A stretch of DNA of 8,743 bases, taken from positions 1-8,743 of the forward strand of contig CAYUBD010000039.1 in NCBI GenBank assembly GCA_964442905.1, written 5' to 3'. Below the pieces are notes generated by a model. It searched no databases and was not told where the DNA came from. It saw nothing but the letters and a program-made list of their open reading frames with translations. Each line of letters starts with the position of its first letter. The first letter of the stretch is position 1. Of the stretch, positions 1 through 7,576 are shown in pieces. The translations under genes were made by a program, and so were the position numbers. The DNA is from JAFGFG01 sp964442905 (lineage in GTDB: Archaea; Aenigmatarchaeota; Aenigmatarchaeia; QMZP01; JAFGSV01).

Positions 1-8
1 TACCATCA

Positions 9-3000
9 TTACCATCTCCAGTATTCGGACGTATCCTCTGTTACCTCCAGCTCAGCTGCATTCATTTCTTCCCCAACATTCATCTCAAGGTTGCTTAGCT
101 GCTTATTCATAAGGGTAAGTACTGCGATTTCCAGACCCATCAGTGCAAGAAAAAGGTAATTTATTTTTGTATAAGCTTCACAGAACGTCTTACCCCAACC
201 TGTGTTTACAAGCACTATACCGAGTCCTACACCTCCCAGGTACACTGATGATATGGAAAGCCATATATTGGGTATGAATGAGCCGGCTAAACCGACTCCT
301 GATATTACCCATCCCAGAGCTGCGGGCAAATAAGCAGTCGCTGCAGTTGCTGTTGCACCTTGAATAAAAATTAGCCCTTCAATTCCATTTTCGATTATTT
401 CCATTTTCACTGTATTTTTGGCCGCTTCTGCTGGCCTGTGAAGCAGACACCCTGAAGCCAGGCCCAACAAGCCTGCGATTACCATAGCGCCAGCCTTCCA
501 CAATTGTATACTCTTTTTGAAATCCTTAAACATATTCGTGACGCTCGTGAGCCCACTTGTCACATGCATGTCATACACGAGCTTTATCTCATTGCTCTGC
601 AGCTGAAGTATCTGTGGTTCACCATCCGCGCTCGATGCCCTTATAGTGAGATTCACCTTGAATTTCACTTCCATATCAGTATCAGCGGACAGTTCTGATT
701 CGGATTCATGCGTATGAGGCTTTATCAGGTACACGAGCCCGTCAGAATCCGGCTTTTCGTGGATGCAGCTGTAGAAGTCGTCCTGCGGATGGCTGTCGAT
801 GGAATAGGAACTATCAATTATATAGTAGTTGAAAGGCTCGTTATCGAAAGTGACCTCGAACTCCGTCCCCTCTATGAACTTGCATTCCCATTCGACTATT
901 TTCTGGCTTGCGAATCTCTTAACAGTGGAATCCCAGTCCCAGAGGCTTTCCATATCGCCCAAGTACAATTCTGTCGGGACTATCAGGCATTTCGCCGTGA
1001 TTGTATCAGGAGTTTCCGTACCTTTTATCGTGATTCCTATGCTATCAGCGGGCTGACACTGGGCTTCAGTGCATATGTAGACGGTTTCGTCATCTTCACC
1101 GCCGAATTCGCTGCAGCCGCAGTCCTGGCAGCAGTTTTCCTGGGTTTCGCCATGCTTGGGCTGGCACCGCGGATCACCTCCGGTGAAGGGGTTTGTGCAT
1201 GATCTAAGCATATTCTCAAGAGTTACATCGAATGTTTCGGTGGCGTTTATGTACATCTCCGTGCCTGATGCCTTGTTCTCATATTCTATCTCTGCATGGA
1301 TTGTAAGCGGATTCGTCGTCCCTTCCTGTATGGTTTCGCTGTAGCAGTAAGGCACTTTCGCTGATGATATGCGGCATGTGTATTCCTTTTTCGTATCCCC
1401 GCGTGTGCATGAAAGCTTCTGCTTGTATTCAATGCCATCCATCGTGGCTATTGCGAAGAAGTCCGGAGTACCTTTGATGTTATACGGGATGTTTATGACG
1501 TCAATCTCGAAGCTCTCTTCTGTGTAATCCGAGCAGTCTATTGTGCTGGGCGGTGTCACTACCAGGCTGACATCGCTGGTGTTGCATACTTTATCTATGG
1601 TACAGAAGCTCGTTCCGGTGCAGCCGCAGTCCATGCAGCACTTATCGACAATCTCTCCCATGAGAGGATTGCAGCCACCGCCCGGGACACATCCTCTTAT
1701 CATTGGTGAAACTATGTTTACCTGCACATCTTCAGACAGCTCAACGATTCTTGTATCCTTTGTGACGTTCTTGTACACCACGGATGTGTTGAATTTGAAC
1801 GTTCTCTGGCCCTGGTCAAAGCATGCAAGGAAACGCTCCATCTCAAAATCACACTGCAGCACATGCGGACTTTCCACAGAATTTATCACACCGAAATCAC
1901 AGTCCCTGAAAAACCTCAGGTAGTCATCATCAAGGTGCGTGTCCTGGTAGCCGACCATTCTTTTTGGCACTGGCTTGGGTGATATCTCAGCGACAAAGCT
2001 TACGGTCTTCCCTGTCGGCTCAGAGCAGTCAAGCTGCTCGGATGGAAGAACTATTACATCCATGGTCATTGAACTTTCGTCCACGCAGCCTGCGCCAATA
2101 GCACAGTACTGGTTCTCAGGGCAGCCCGCATCCATGCAACATGTTTCCGATGTCTCCAGGTCGTCGATGTCCCCGTCACCGCAGTTCTGGTATCCTTTTT
2201 CGTAATTGATATTGAAGTCATCGGACAGCGGCATGCCTGTTCCGTAGGCGTCATCGAGACCACCGCCTGTTATGTTCACATGGAGCGTCAGCGTCTGGGG
2301 CGGGTCGTAAGGGCATGGCGGGAAGAATTCCATAGGCATCTTACACACTAATTCCCCGGTAAATACGTTCTCAGCATTTTTCTGCGAGACGCAGTTGAGA
2401 CTGATGTCCCTTGGCTTGTACATTATGCCATTATATGAAAGCGCGTAGCTCTTTACCTTAAGGTTGTCTTTGTGTGAATTGGGTCTGTTCACGATATTCG
2501 CAGTGAACACCACTTCTTCGTCAACCATCTTGTCAAGGGAGCATTTTATTCTGTCCGGTCCCTGAAGCGAAGATTCGTCAACTTCGAGGCTTATCAAGGA
2601 CTCTTCCGCGCATGAATCCTCCACGCAGTAATATCCATGTGAGCAGCCGCAGTCATGGCAGCAGGTAACCTGGCTTTCCCCTAGGTATGACTGGCATCCC
2701 TTTTCTTTGTTGCATCCCCTATCCATCGACTTCGTCACGTTTACCGTGGCCTTTCCTGTAAGCTCTCTTGTTGCGGACCCCTTTCCTTCTTCCCTGTTGT
2801 ATTTCACGGTTGCATTGACATCGAATTCAAGTTCTCCATCATCGAAACATCCTGCAAAGACGTCCGGGTTACCACTTGCCGTTATTATCTGGCACTCATA
2901 CGAGCGTTCTTTCAGTTTGCAGTCGAGCCTATTCGCAACACCGTTGTATATGTACTCAGCTGAGTTGAAACTCTTGAAATCGAATGGCATGTTTTCAACA

Positions 3001-4670
3001 TCTATTATCAGCGTTATCGGTATGGCTTCCTCTCCCATTGTGCAGTCAACTGCTTCAGGTGCTGTTGTTATAATCAGACCCATTGAAGAACTGGCAGTGC
3101 ACGCACCGTTTTCTGCACAGTAATTGTCCTGGTTAGAGCAGCCCGAGTCCTGGCAGCATGTGTTCTCATTTTCCGCGGGCTCCTCAAGCAGTTTGTTTCC
3201 ACAGAAGTGGCACACGTTCTGCTCGCACACAAGCTGGTTCCCTCCCTGAACAGGACAGTCATCACAGTCACCGCAGCATGCTGTTTCACCACCGTATTCC
3301 TCACCGGGCTCGCATGCAATGCCATCACAAGAAGCATGTATACAGACATTCTGTGTTTCGTTGCAGTAGAATTCATTGCCGTGTTCTGTTCTGCATGCAG
3401 CGTCTCCGCCGCAGTCGGTGCAGCAGTTCTGTGCGTTCTCACCAGGCTCGCAGCCAAGAAGACCGCATACAGGTCTTATGCATGTTTCCAGGTCGTCGTT
3501 GCAGTAAAATCCTGAACCAAGTGCTGTCTCACAAGCATCGCTGCCTCCGCAGTCTGTGCAGCAGTTCCCAACGGTTTCCGGAGGCCTCTCGCAATTTTCA
3601 TTTCCGCAGTTCGGATTACTGCAAATTCCATATGGTTTGTTCTTTTCTTCTTTGCATACAAGCCCTTCCGGGCATCCGGCATCCACACAGCAGTTGGTGC
3701 TGTTCTCGACCGCATCAGGCACACCGTCACCGCAGACATGGCACATGCCGTTAGGGTAATCATCAGTTGCAGTGCATTCCTGGTTTTCATCATCACACTC
3801 GCAGTCAAGGCAGCACGTCTGTGGATTCTCGTTTACAAGCATATCGCATTGGCCATCACCGCATAACGATGGAATATCACTGAAGATTGTCAATGGGCTT
3901 GATACGGCGTCAGTGAAAACAAACATGAAGTCCGTTTCAAATGATGCGACGGTGTCCGTATTCGCTTTGCCTGTTTCGAAAGAATCATCATTCATGGCAC
4001 CCTTGTTTCCGGTCACTGTGTATATAGTTTCAATTCCCCTTTCATCCGATGTTTCAACAGTCACACTCTCCGCCCAATCACCCGGTATCATGAAATAGTT
4101 AGTGAAGAAATTGAATATCCATTCATCATTTACACCAGCTTTTGCGTGTATGCTTACAGAATCTATCGCCTTCCTATGCTTTACGAAATTCTGGATACCT
4201 TCTCTCTCCATGGTGTCCCAGTATCCTACCCATATGGTTTTTCCGGCGTATTCCATCTGAACGAATGTGAGGAAGTTACCGATTGTGTTTTTCGATACAT
4301 CCCTCCACAGGAACGTGCCCTTTTCACCCGAAAGGTAATTGATTGCCTCTACCGGCTCCTTTCTGTCAATACAGACATCCGGTTTCATGTCCTGGCATCT
4401 GTAGAGCAGTATCTTCTTTATTTCGTATGCCGGGTTCGTACCGACAACATTAATACTGATTTCAACATTATCCCATCTGACATCATCGGGCTTATGATAT
4501 GCGCCTATGTCAACATTCACCTTTGATGCAGCATCTGCCTGGAAAACAGTGGGTTCCACCGAACCCGGCATGAACACGCTTACCTGCATCGCAGAAGAAA
4601 GTGGAATGGTGAGTATAAGGACTGCGCAGAATGCCGCAGTTATCTGAATCAGGGCCATTAAATGTTTCAT
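9..4670 (-). CDS. Giant secreted cysteine-rich modular surface protein with polytopic C-terminus
   Basis: A 1553-aa protein of no family I can name. Residues 1-27 form a Sec-type signal peptide (lysine, long hydrophobic run, then SSA before MQ as probable cleavage site). Residues 28-269 are an unrecognised exported domain. Six tandem Cys modules follow (270-524), each with a Cys-Cys pair and mostly CCxDC. Four more Cys modules (653-687, 830-862, 994-1029, 1158-1205) alternate with beta-rich domains of about 130-185 residues carrying conserved Cys. About ten N-x-S/T sequons fit an extracellular, possibly glycosylated protein. From about residue 1393 come four or five hydrophobic segments and a short acidic tail ending in WRW, so the protein should be membrane-anchored. 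I chose the ATG at 4670, 2 bases after the upstream stop; a longer reading would need TTG at 4682, and an ATG at 4658 is also possible. No ribosome binding site is visible, suggesting coupled translation. A role in the cell envelope or in adhesion is inferred. Confidence 0.88.
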   Translation of the reverse strand: MKHLMALIQITAAFCAVLILTIPLSSAMQVSVFMPGSVEPTVFQADAASKVNVDIGAYHKPDDVRWDNVEISINVVGTNPAYEIKKILLYRCQDMKPDVCIDRKEPVEAINYLSGEKGTFLWRDVSKNTIGNFLTFVQMEYAGKTIWVGYWDTMEREGIQNFVKHRKAIDSVSIHAKAGVNDEWIFNFFTNYFMIPGDWAESVTVETSDERGIETIYTVTGNKGAMNDDSFETGKANTDTVASFETDFMFVFTDAVSSPLTIFSDIPSLCGDGQCDMLVNENPQTCCLDCECDDENQECTATDDYPNGMCHVCGDGVPDAVENSTNCCVDAGCPEGLVCKEEKNKPYGICSNPNCGNENCERPPETVGNCCTDCGGSDACETALGSGFYCNDDLETCIRPVCGLLGCEPGENAQNCCTDCGGDAACRTEHGNEFYCNETQNVCIHASCDGIACEPGEEYGGETACCGDCDDCPVQGGNQLVCEQNVCHFCGNKLLEEPAENENTCCQDSGCSNQDNYCAENGACTASSSMGLIITTAPEAVDCTMGEEAIPITLIIDVENMPFDFKSFNSAEYIYNGVANRLDCKLKERSYECQIITASGNPDVFAGCFDDGELEFDVNATVKYNREEGKGSATRELTGKATVNVTKSMDRGCNKEKGCQSYLGESQVTCCHDCGCSHGYYCVEDSCAEESLISLEVDESSLQGPDRIKCSLDKMVDEEVVFTANIVNRPNSHKDNLKVKSYALSYNGIMYKPRDISLNCVSQKNAENVFTGELVCKMPMEFFPPCPYDPPQTLTLHVNITGGGLDDAYGTGMPLSDDFNINYEKGYQNCGDGDIDDLETSETCCMDAGCPENQYCAIGAGCVDESSMTMDVIVLPSEQLDCSEPTGKTVSFVAEISPKPVPKRMVGYQDTHLDDDYLRFFRDCDFGVINSVESPHVLQCDFEMERFLACFDQGQRTFKFNTSVVYKNVTKDTRIVELSEDVQVNIVSPMIRGCVPGGGCNPLMGEIVDKCCMDCGCTGTSFCTIDKVCNTSDVSLVVTPPSTIDCSDYTEESFEIDVINIPYNIKGTPDFFAIATMDGIEYKQKLSCTRGDTKKEYTCRISSAKVPYCYSETIQEGTTNPLTIHAEIEYENKASGTEMYINATETFDVTLENMLRSCTNPFTGGDPRCQPKHGETQENCCQDCGCSEFGGEDDETVYICTEAQCQPADSIGITIKGTETPDTITAKCLIVPTELYLGDMESLWDWDSTVKRFASQKIVEWECKFIEGTEFEVTFDNEPFNYYIIDSSYSIDSHPQDDFYSCIHEKPDSDGLVYLIKPHTHESESELSADTDMEVKFKVNLTIRASSADGEPQILQLQSNEIKLVYDMHVTSGLTSVTNMFKDFKKSIQLWKAGAMVIAGLLGLASGCLLHRPAEAAKNTVKMEIIENGIEGLIFIQGATATAATAYLPAALGWVISGVGLAGSFIPNIWLSISSVYLGGVGLGIVLVNTGWGKTFCEAYTKINYLFLALMGLEIAVLTLMNKQLSNLEMNVGEEMNAAELEVTEDTSEYWRW
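498..3203 (-). repeat. Five long repeats, each a Cys module plus a beta-rich domain
   Basis: In-frame protein repeat in the giant surface protein. Units begin at about 3203, 2714, 2183, 1691 and 1199 and hold roughly 163, 177, 164, 164 and 234 residues; the Cys-Cys pairs are 165-174 residues apart. The first unit starts with the last module of the tandem array, so the two repeat features overlap there. Each beta-rich domain opens with an alternating hydrophobic strand and a DC or KC (for example AVDC, QLDC, TIDC), has a central LxC or YxC strand, and in most copies then a CF, CY or CP. It ends with a strand before the next Cys module (MDRGC, MIRGC, MLRSC). The fifth copy is longer and runs into the membrane region. 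An immunoglobulin-like fold is possible but is only a guess from strand pattern. Confidence 0.75.
3099..3863 (-). repeat. Six tandem Cys-rich modules (CCxDC type)
   Basis: In-frame protein repeat inside the giant surface protein. Six units of about 35-43 residues follow one another with almost no linker. The general pattern is C-x3/4-C, an acidic stretch with E and N, CC-x-D-C, then C, C and a closing C. Units 1, 3, 4 and 5 have eight cysteines; units 2 and 6 have six, lacking the second and fifth together. Some units open with CGDG, recalling acidic Cys repeats of other secreted proteins, but I cannot name the family. Units 3 and 4 are the most alike (both NCCTDCGG and FYCN) and look like the most recent duplication. 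Disulphide bonding, perhaps with metal or calcium binding, is inferred from paired cysteines and acidic residues. Confidence 0.85.
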
Positions 4671-4672
4671 AT

Positions 4673-6553
4673 TTAAGCACAATTTGTTGTTATATCCGTT
4701 ACATCCGATGGTTCGACGTGGGTTACGGGGTCTATGCAGTAGTCTTCAAAGACGTCTTCAATCTCCGAATCAGTAGCAGTTCCTCCAATTATAATTGGCG
4801 CATAGATGTAAATATCATTCTGGGTATAGTCAATTTCAGTCTCTTCGTCAAATATAGAAATATCGCCGACCATCATGGTAACATTGTATTTTGATGTTGC
4901 CGGAAGCCTGAGCTTTGTACCCACATTAAATATGCCTTCAACCCGGTCTCCAGACTCCGTTATAATATAATAATTACCGGACATGAAAGGTAATGAATAC
5001 ATGCAATCGTCATCCGTAAGAAGGTTCATTGTTACATCCACTTTCTCGTTCTCGCTTAGTTTTGTTTCTCTCACACCAACTATTGACAGTTCTTCGGATG
5101 AGGCATCGATTATAAGCGGTTCGTATTTAACATCGAACTCCTTCCAAAGAGGCATTTTGATATGTTTATTGTTTGAAGTGGAAAGCTCTGATGCGTCTAT
5201 GATATGTTCACAGTAGAAGTCATCGTCAATGGGCCCAGTCAGTTCAAGAAGAGCATCAGTCAAAGCCGGAATCTTCCTCTCTATCACGCCATCCGGACCT
5301 GTCACCCCGAAATCGCATATATCGAACATGACTTCGACCTGTCGCAGGGGCTCATTAGCATAATTAGTAACGGTTATCTTGGAGTCTTGCGTTGCCTGCT
5401 CATAGCATAGCTCATTTACATGATCCACATCATCCACTTCGATATCGCACGTTTCCGACGGCTTGTTTTCGGCTATGTTAACGAAGTTTGTGAACCTGAA
5501 ATAGGCGTTCATCTCTTCATCCTTTACGCTTACCACGACCGGGAAAGCCACGTCATATGTCACGTTATATTTCGTGATGGGCGGCATGAACGGTATGAAC
5601 ACATTGAATTTCACGGGGTCCGGATGCGTTCTGAAAAGCATGGTAGATGAAGTCTTCGACAGACTCTTACCTTCATCTGCAAAGTATAATTCCACTTCAA
5701 GATCCACATACTGGCCCCATCTTCTCTCATCGTACTTGTATATCTGCGGTATGAATGCGAATGAGAGCATCTCTTCGGATATGCTGCCGTCATCCCTCAG
5801 CACCGGCTTCTGCCATTCGTATGTGTGTGTAAGCGTATGCCATATGAGCTCTTCCATGCAGTCCCTGAGATTGCTCCATTTCTCCCTGAATACGAATGAC
5901 GATACTATGCCTTCTGTAGGCAGCCAGCAGCCATAAGGGTCTGAGCGCCCGAGCAGCTTTAGCAGGTTTACATCCAGCATCCTGTATTCGGCCTGCGTAT
6001 TTGAAAAATCACCTGCAAAATCAAGTATCCTCCCGAGGTTCGTTTCAATGTCTATCGTATATACAGACGGGTGGTCAACACCGTCAATCTTCGTTGGAAC
6101 ATTAAGCGTTACGATTGTTTCATCATCATTTATCCTCACGTCAGTGTTTATTGAAGAGGTTGTGAATTCAACTTTCCTTCCGGCAAGATTTATATTTGCA
6201 GGCAGGAATTCTTCAAGCCGTTCCTTGACACCGCTTTCCAGACTGGCTTCTACGTCAGGTATAACTATATCACCACAGAACTGCCAGTACGGCACGTCAC
6301 TCCCCATATATTTGACTGTCGGCTGACCTGAAGTATCCCAGTATCCCCCCTGGTCGTATACAACCAATAACGTTTCCTTTACATTAGTTTCGAGTAAGTC
6401 GAGTATGTATGCCTCGATACTCTTCTGCTCTTCAGTCATGGCAACGGATTCTATGGTCCGAGAAAGGTTCGAATAGCTGTAAAGAGCTACAAAGATAGCT
6501 ATAACGGCAAGTCCTAGAATTAATGCAATCTCAGCCTGGGCCTTCCTATGCAT
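4673..6553 (-). CDS. Pilin-like exported protein with class III signal and large outer domain
   Basis: A 626-aa protein beginning MHRKAQAEIALIL, a class III prepilin-like signal. Processing is expected between A5 and Q6, with E8 shortly after, followed by a membrane helix at about 9-27. The rest should lie outside the cell. Residues 41-68 are helical and lead into GGY at 69-71 and PYW at 88-90. From memory, this GGY/PYW arrangement after a pilin-like helix recurs in a widespread uncharacterised family of DPANN-type archaea. Later parts (about 130-175 and 310-590) look beta-rich, with scattered Cys (93, 209, 232, 369, 383, 413, 448, 517, 606, 625). I chose the ATG at 6553, which starts 13 bases after the upstream stop and puts the signal at the N-terminus. 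A longer reading from TTG at 6598 would add 15 residues and overlap the previous gene. A likely TATA box lies 27-34 bases upstream. Function is unknown; a filament subunit or membrane-tethered surface protein is inferred. Confidence 0.85.
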   Translation of the reverse strand: MHRKAQAEIALILGLAVIAIFVALYSYSNLSRTIESVAMTEEQKSIEAYILDLLETNVKETLLVVYDQGGYWDTSGQPTVKYMGSDVPYWQFCGDIVIPDVEASLESGVKERLEEFLPANINLAGRKVEFTTSSINTDVRINDDETIVTLNVPTKIDGVDHPSVYTIDIETNLGRILDFAGDFSNTQAEYRMLDVNLLKLLGRSDPYGCWLPTEGIVSSFVFREKWSNLRDCMEELIWHTLTHTYEWQKPVLRDDGSISEEMLSFAFIPQIYKYDERRWGQYVDLEVELYFADEGKSLSKTSSTMLFRTHPDPVKFNVFIPFMPPITKYNVTYDVAFPVVVSVKDEEMNAYFRFTNFVNIAENKPSETCDIEVDDVDHVNELCYEQATQDSKITVTNYANEPLRQVEVMFDICDFGVTGPDGVIERKIPALTDALLELTGPIDDDFYCEHIIDASELSTSNNKHIKMPLWKEFDVKYEPLIIDASSEELSIVGVRETKLSENEKVDVTMNLLTDDDCMYSLPFMSGNYYIITESGDRVEGIFNVGTKLRLPATSKYNVTMMVGDISIFDEETEIDYTQNDIYIYAPIIIGGTATDSEIEDVFEDYCIDPVTHVEPSDVTDITTNCA

Positions 6554-6566
6554 ATATAATAAAATA

Positions 6567-7034
6567 TTAATTTGTTCTGATATATAACTTAACTTCAAGC
6601 TGACTGGAACCGGAAGAAAGCACGGTTCTCGAGTCCCAGTATCCGGGTTCGGAGATTACGGTGCTCTCACCCCACTGCATTGTCGATGACATGAAATTTT
6701 TCGGAGTGGTTTCAAGCAGCCACCTGTAGTCTGTATTACCAGTGGACGCAAGAGCACTCGATATATGCGAATGAATCTTCCATTCAAGATCGTCGTCACT
6801 GCAGACCTTCCCACCGAAATACATAGACTTTATCATATCAGACAATGTCCCGCATTCGGTATCCGTGTTCAGTAGGGAGAGAAGAAGGTTCGTGACATAG
6901 AGTTTTCTGTATTCGCCTCTGAGAGACTGGGTGCCCGGCGCACTGAGCGCATTGGTGAATAGGAACAGCATTATGAAGATTAGCATCACTATAGCGATTA
7001 CAATCGCTATCATGCTTGTCTGGCCTTTGCTCAT
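6567..7034 (-). CDS. Small pilin-like protein with class III signal
   Basis: A 155-aa protein starting MSKGQTSMIAIV. K3, G4 and Q5 form a clear class III signal, with cleavage expected after G4, and the hydrophobic helix spans about 8-28. The position usually held by glutamate in archaeal pilins is not conserved. The outer part has an amphipathic helix with YRKLYVTNLLLSLLNTDTEC (42-61) and a second cysteine at 78, which may pair with Cys61, then a short beta-rich C-terminus. From memory, the LLLSLLxTxTxC segment recurs in uncharacterised DPANN pilin-like proteins. The ATG overlaps the previous gene's stop as ATGA, with GGTG at 7039-7042 four bases upstream, so translation is probably coupled. 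A minor pilin or core-packing subunit is inferred. Confidence 0.83.
   Translation of the reverse strand: MSKGQTSMIAIVIAIVMLIFIMLFLFTNALSAPGTQSLRGEYRKLYVTNLLLSLLNTDTECGTLSDMIKSMYFGGKVCSDDDLEWKIHSHISSALASTGNTDYRWLLETTPKNFMSSTMQWGESTVISEPGYWDSRTVLSSGSSQLEVKLYIRTN
6580..6596 (-). promoter_or_regulatory. Putative internal promoter before the 626-aa gene
   Basis: On the minus strand GAAGTTAAG is followed by TTATATAT (6580-6587), a good archaeal TATA-box match, inside the last codons of the 155-aa gene. Its centre is about 30 bases before the ATG at 6553, so transcription would start some 4-6 bases before that codon, a nearly leaderless mRNA. No ribosome binding site precedes the ATG. The surrounding stretch (6551-6590) is much richer in A and T than the rest of the window. 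This box could express the two largest genes independently of the first three. Confidence 0.45.
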
Positions 7035-7576
7035 GAAGCACCGACCCCCACCGTCACAGTCCCGAGCGAGAACGTGTTGTTCATGGTCCTGTATACGTTC
7101 ACGGGAACCGCTCTGTAGACCATCTTCTCGGATTTTTCACAGAATACCCAGCACCCGCAATCAGGATAATTCTCGGGTGTGCACGGTTTATTTTCACTCT
7201 CTGTTATTTGCCTCACTGCCTCTAAGCATTCCTCGTATTCCCAGCTCGAAAGCCCCTCGCAGTTAGGTTTGTCATAAAACGCTCTCACTTCCACGAAGAC
7301 ATCCGCTCCAAACATCTCCTCTATTTTGCCGCAGTCCACCACAGTCAGCTTTGAATCGTCAAGCACGGAACCTTTCAGGAAATGCGGATTACCGACTATA
7401 TTTGATGATATGAACGATTGCAGCACGAAGAGCGACCTTTCTTCGACTTCTATTGAGGTCTCGCTCCCTATGGTAAGGAACTGGAACCCGAATATCATGA
7501 TAAGCGCGAAGAATATTATGAACATCGTCATGAGTACGAGGATCATGTATTCCATCACAGCGGTCTGGCCTATCAT
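7031..7576 (-). CDS. Pilin-like protein with class III signal and Cys-rich outer domain
   Basis: A 181-aa protein starting MIGQTAVMEYMIL. G3 and Q4 mark the prepilin-type cleavage site, with E9 and Y10 in the usual acidic and aromatic positions and a hydrophobic helix at about 10-34. The outer domain carries KGSVLDDSKLT (68-78), which from memory is a signature of an uncharacterised pilin-like family in DPANN archaea. Seven cysteines follow (82, 106, 117, 132, 140, 142, 146), including a compact CGCWVFC. The odd number leaves one free or pairing with a partner protein. I chose the ATG at 7576, which overlaps the previous stop as ATGA and has GGGGTG six bases upstream. A GTG at 7585 would add MRT, giving the positive charge typical before such signals, so it remains an alternative. 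Confidence 0.83.
   Translation of the reverse strand: MIGQTAVMEYMILVLMTMFIIFFALIMIFGFQFLTIGSETSIEVEERSLFVLQSFISSNIVGNPHFLKGSVLDDSKLTVVDCGKIEEMFGADVFVEVRAFYDKPNCEGLSSWEYEECLEAVRQITESENKPCTPENYPDCGCWVFCEKSEKMVYRAVPVNVYRTMNNTFSLGTVTVGVGAS
7039..7042 (-). promoter_or_regulatory. Ribosome binding site GGTG before the 155-aa gene
   Basis: GGTG on the minus strand lies four bases before the ATG at 7034 and inside the end of the 181-aa gene. Together with the ATGA overlap it repeats the arrangement at the previous junction, which supports coupled translation of the first three genes. Confidence 0.45.

Noticed and set aside
1..8. Search for a terminator after the last gene
   Set aside because: Only eight bases follow the stop codon; no hairpin or T-run can be judged.
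708..1202. A 164-codon open frame on the plus strand
   Set aside because: Antisense to the giant protein, with no signal, domain or promoter of its own; explained by codon composition of the gene opposite.
1113..2654. The exact string gcagccgcagtc at 1113, 1620 and 2643, considered as DNA repeats or binding sites
   Set aside because: It encodes the conserved DCGC of Cys modules 10, 9 and 7 in the same frame, so protein repetition explains it.
3158..3754. A 198-codon open frame on the plus strand, opposite the Cys modules
   Set aside because: It is antisense to a strongly supported gene; its Arg, His, Ser and Cys-rich product is what the complement of Cys, Asp and Glu codons gives. It has no recognisable domain.
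4671..4682. TTG at 4682 as start of the giant protein
   Set aside because: The ATG at 4670 gives a better signal peptide start directly after the upstream stop, and no ribosome binding site favours the TTG.
4689..4697. GATATAAC on the minus strand as a possible promoter for the giant gene
   Set aside because: Weak TATA match, and the predicted transcript start (about 4667) would fall just after the ATG at 4670 and before the next ATG at 4658.
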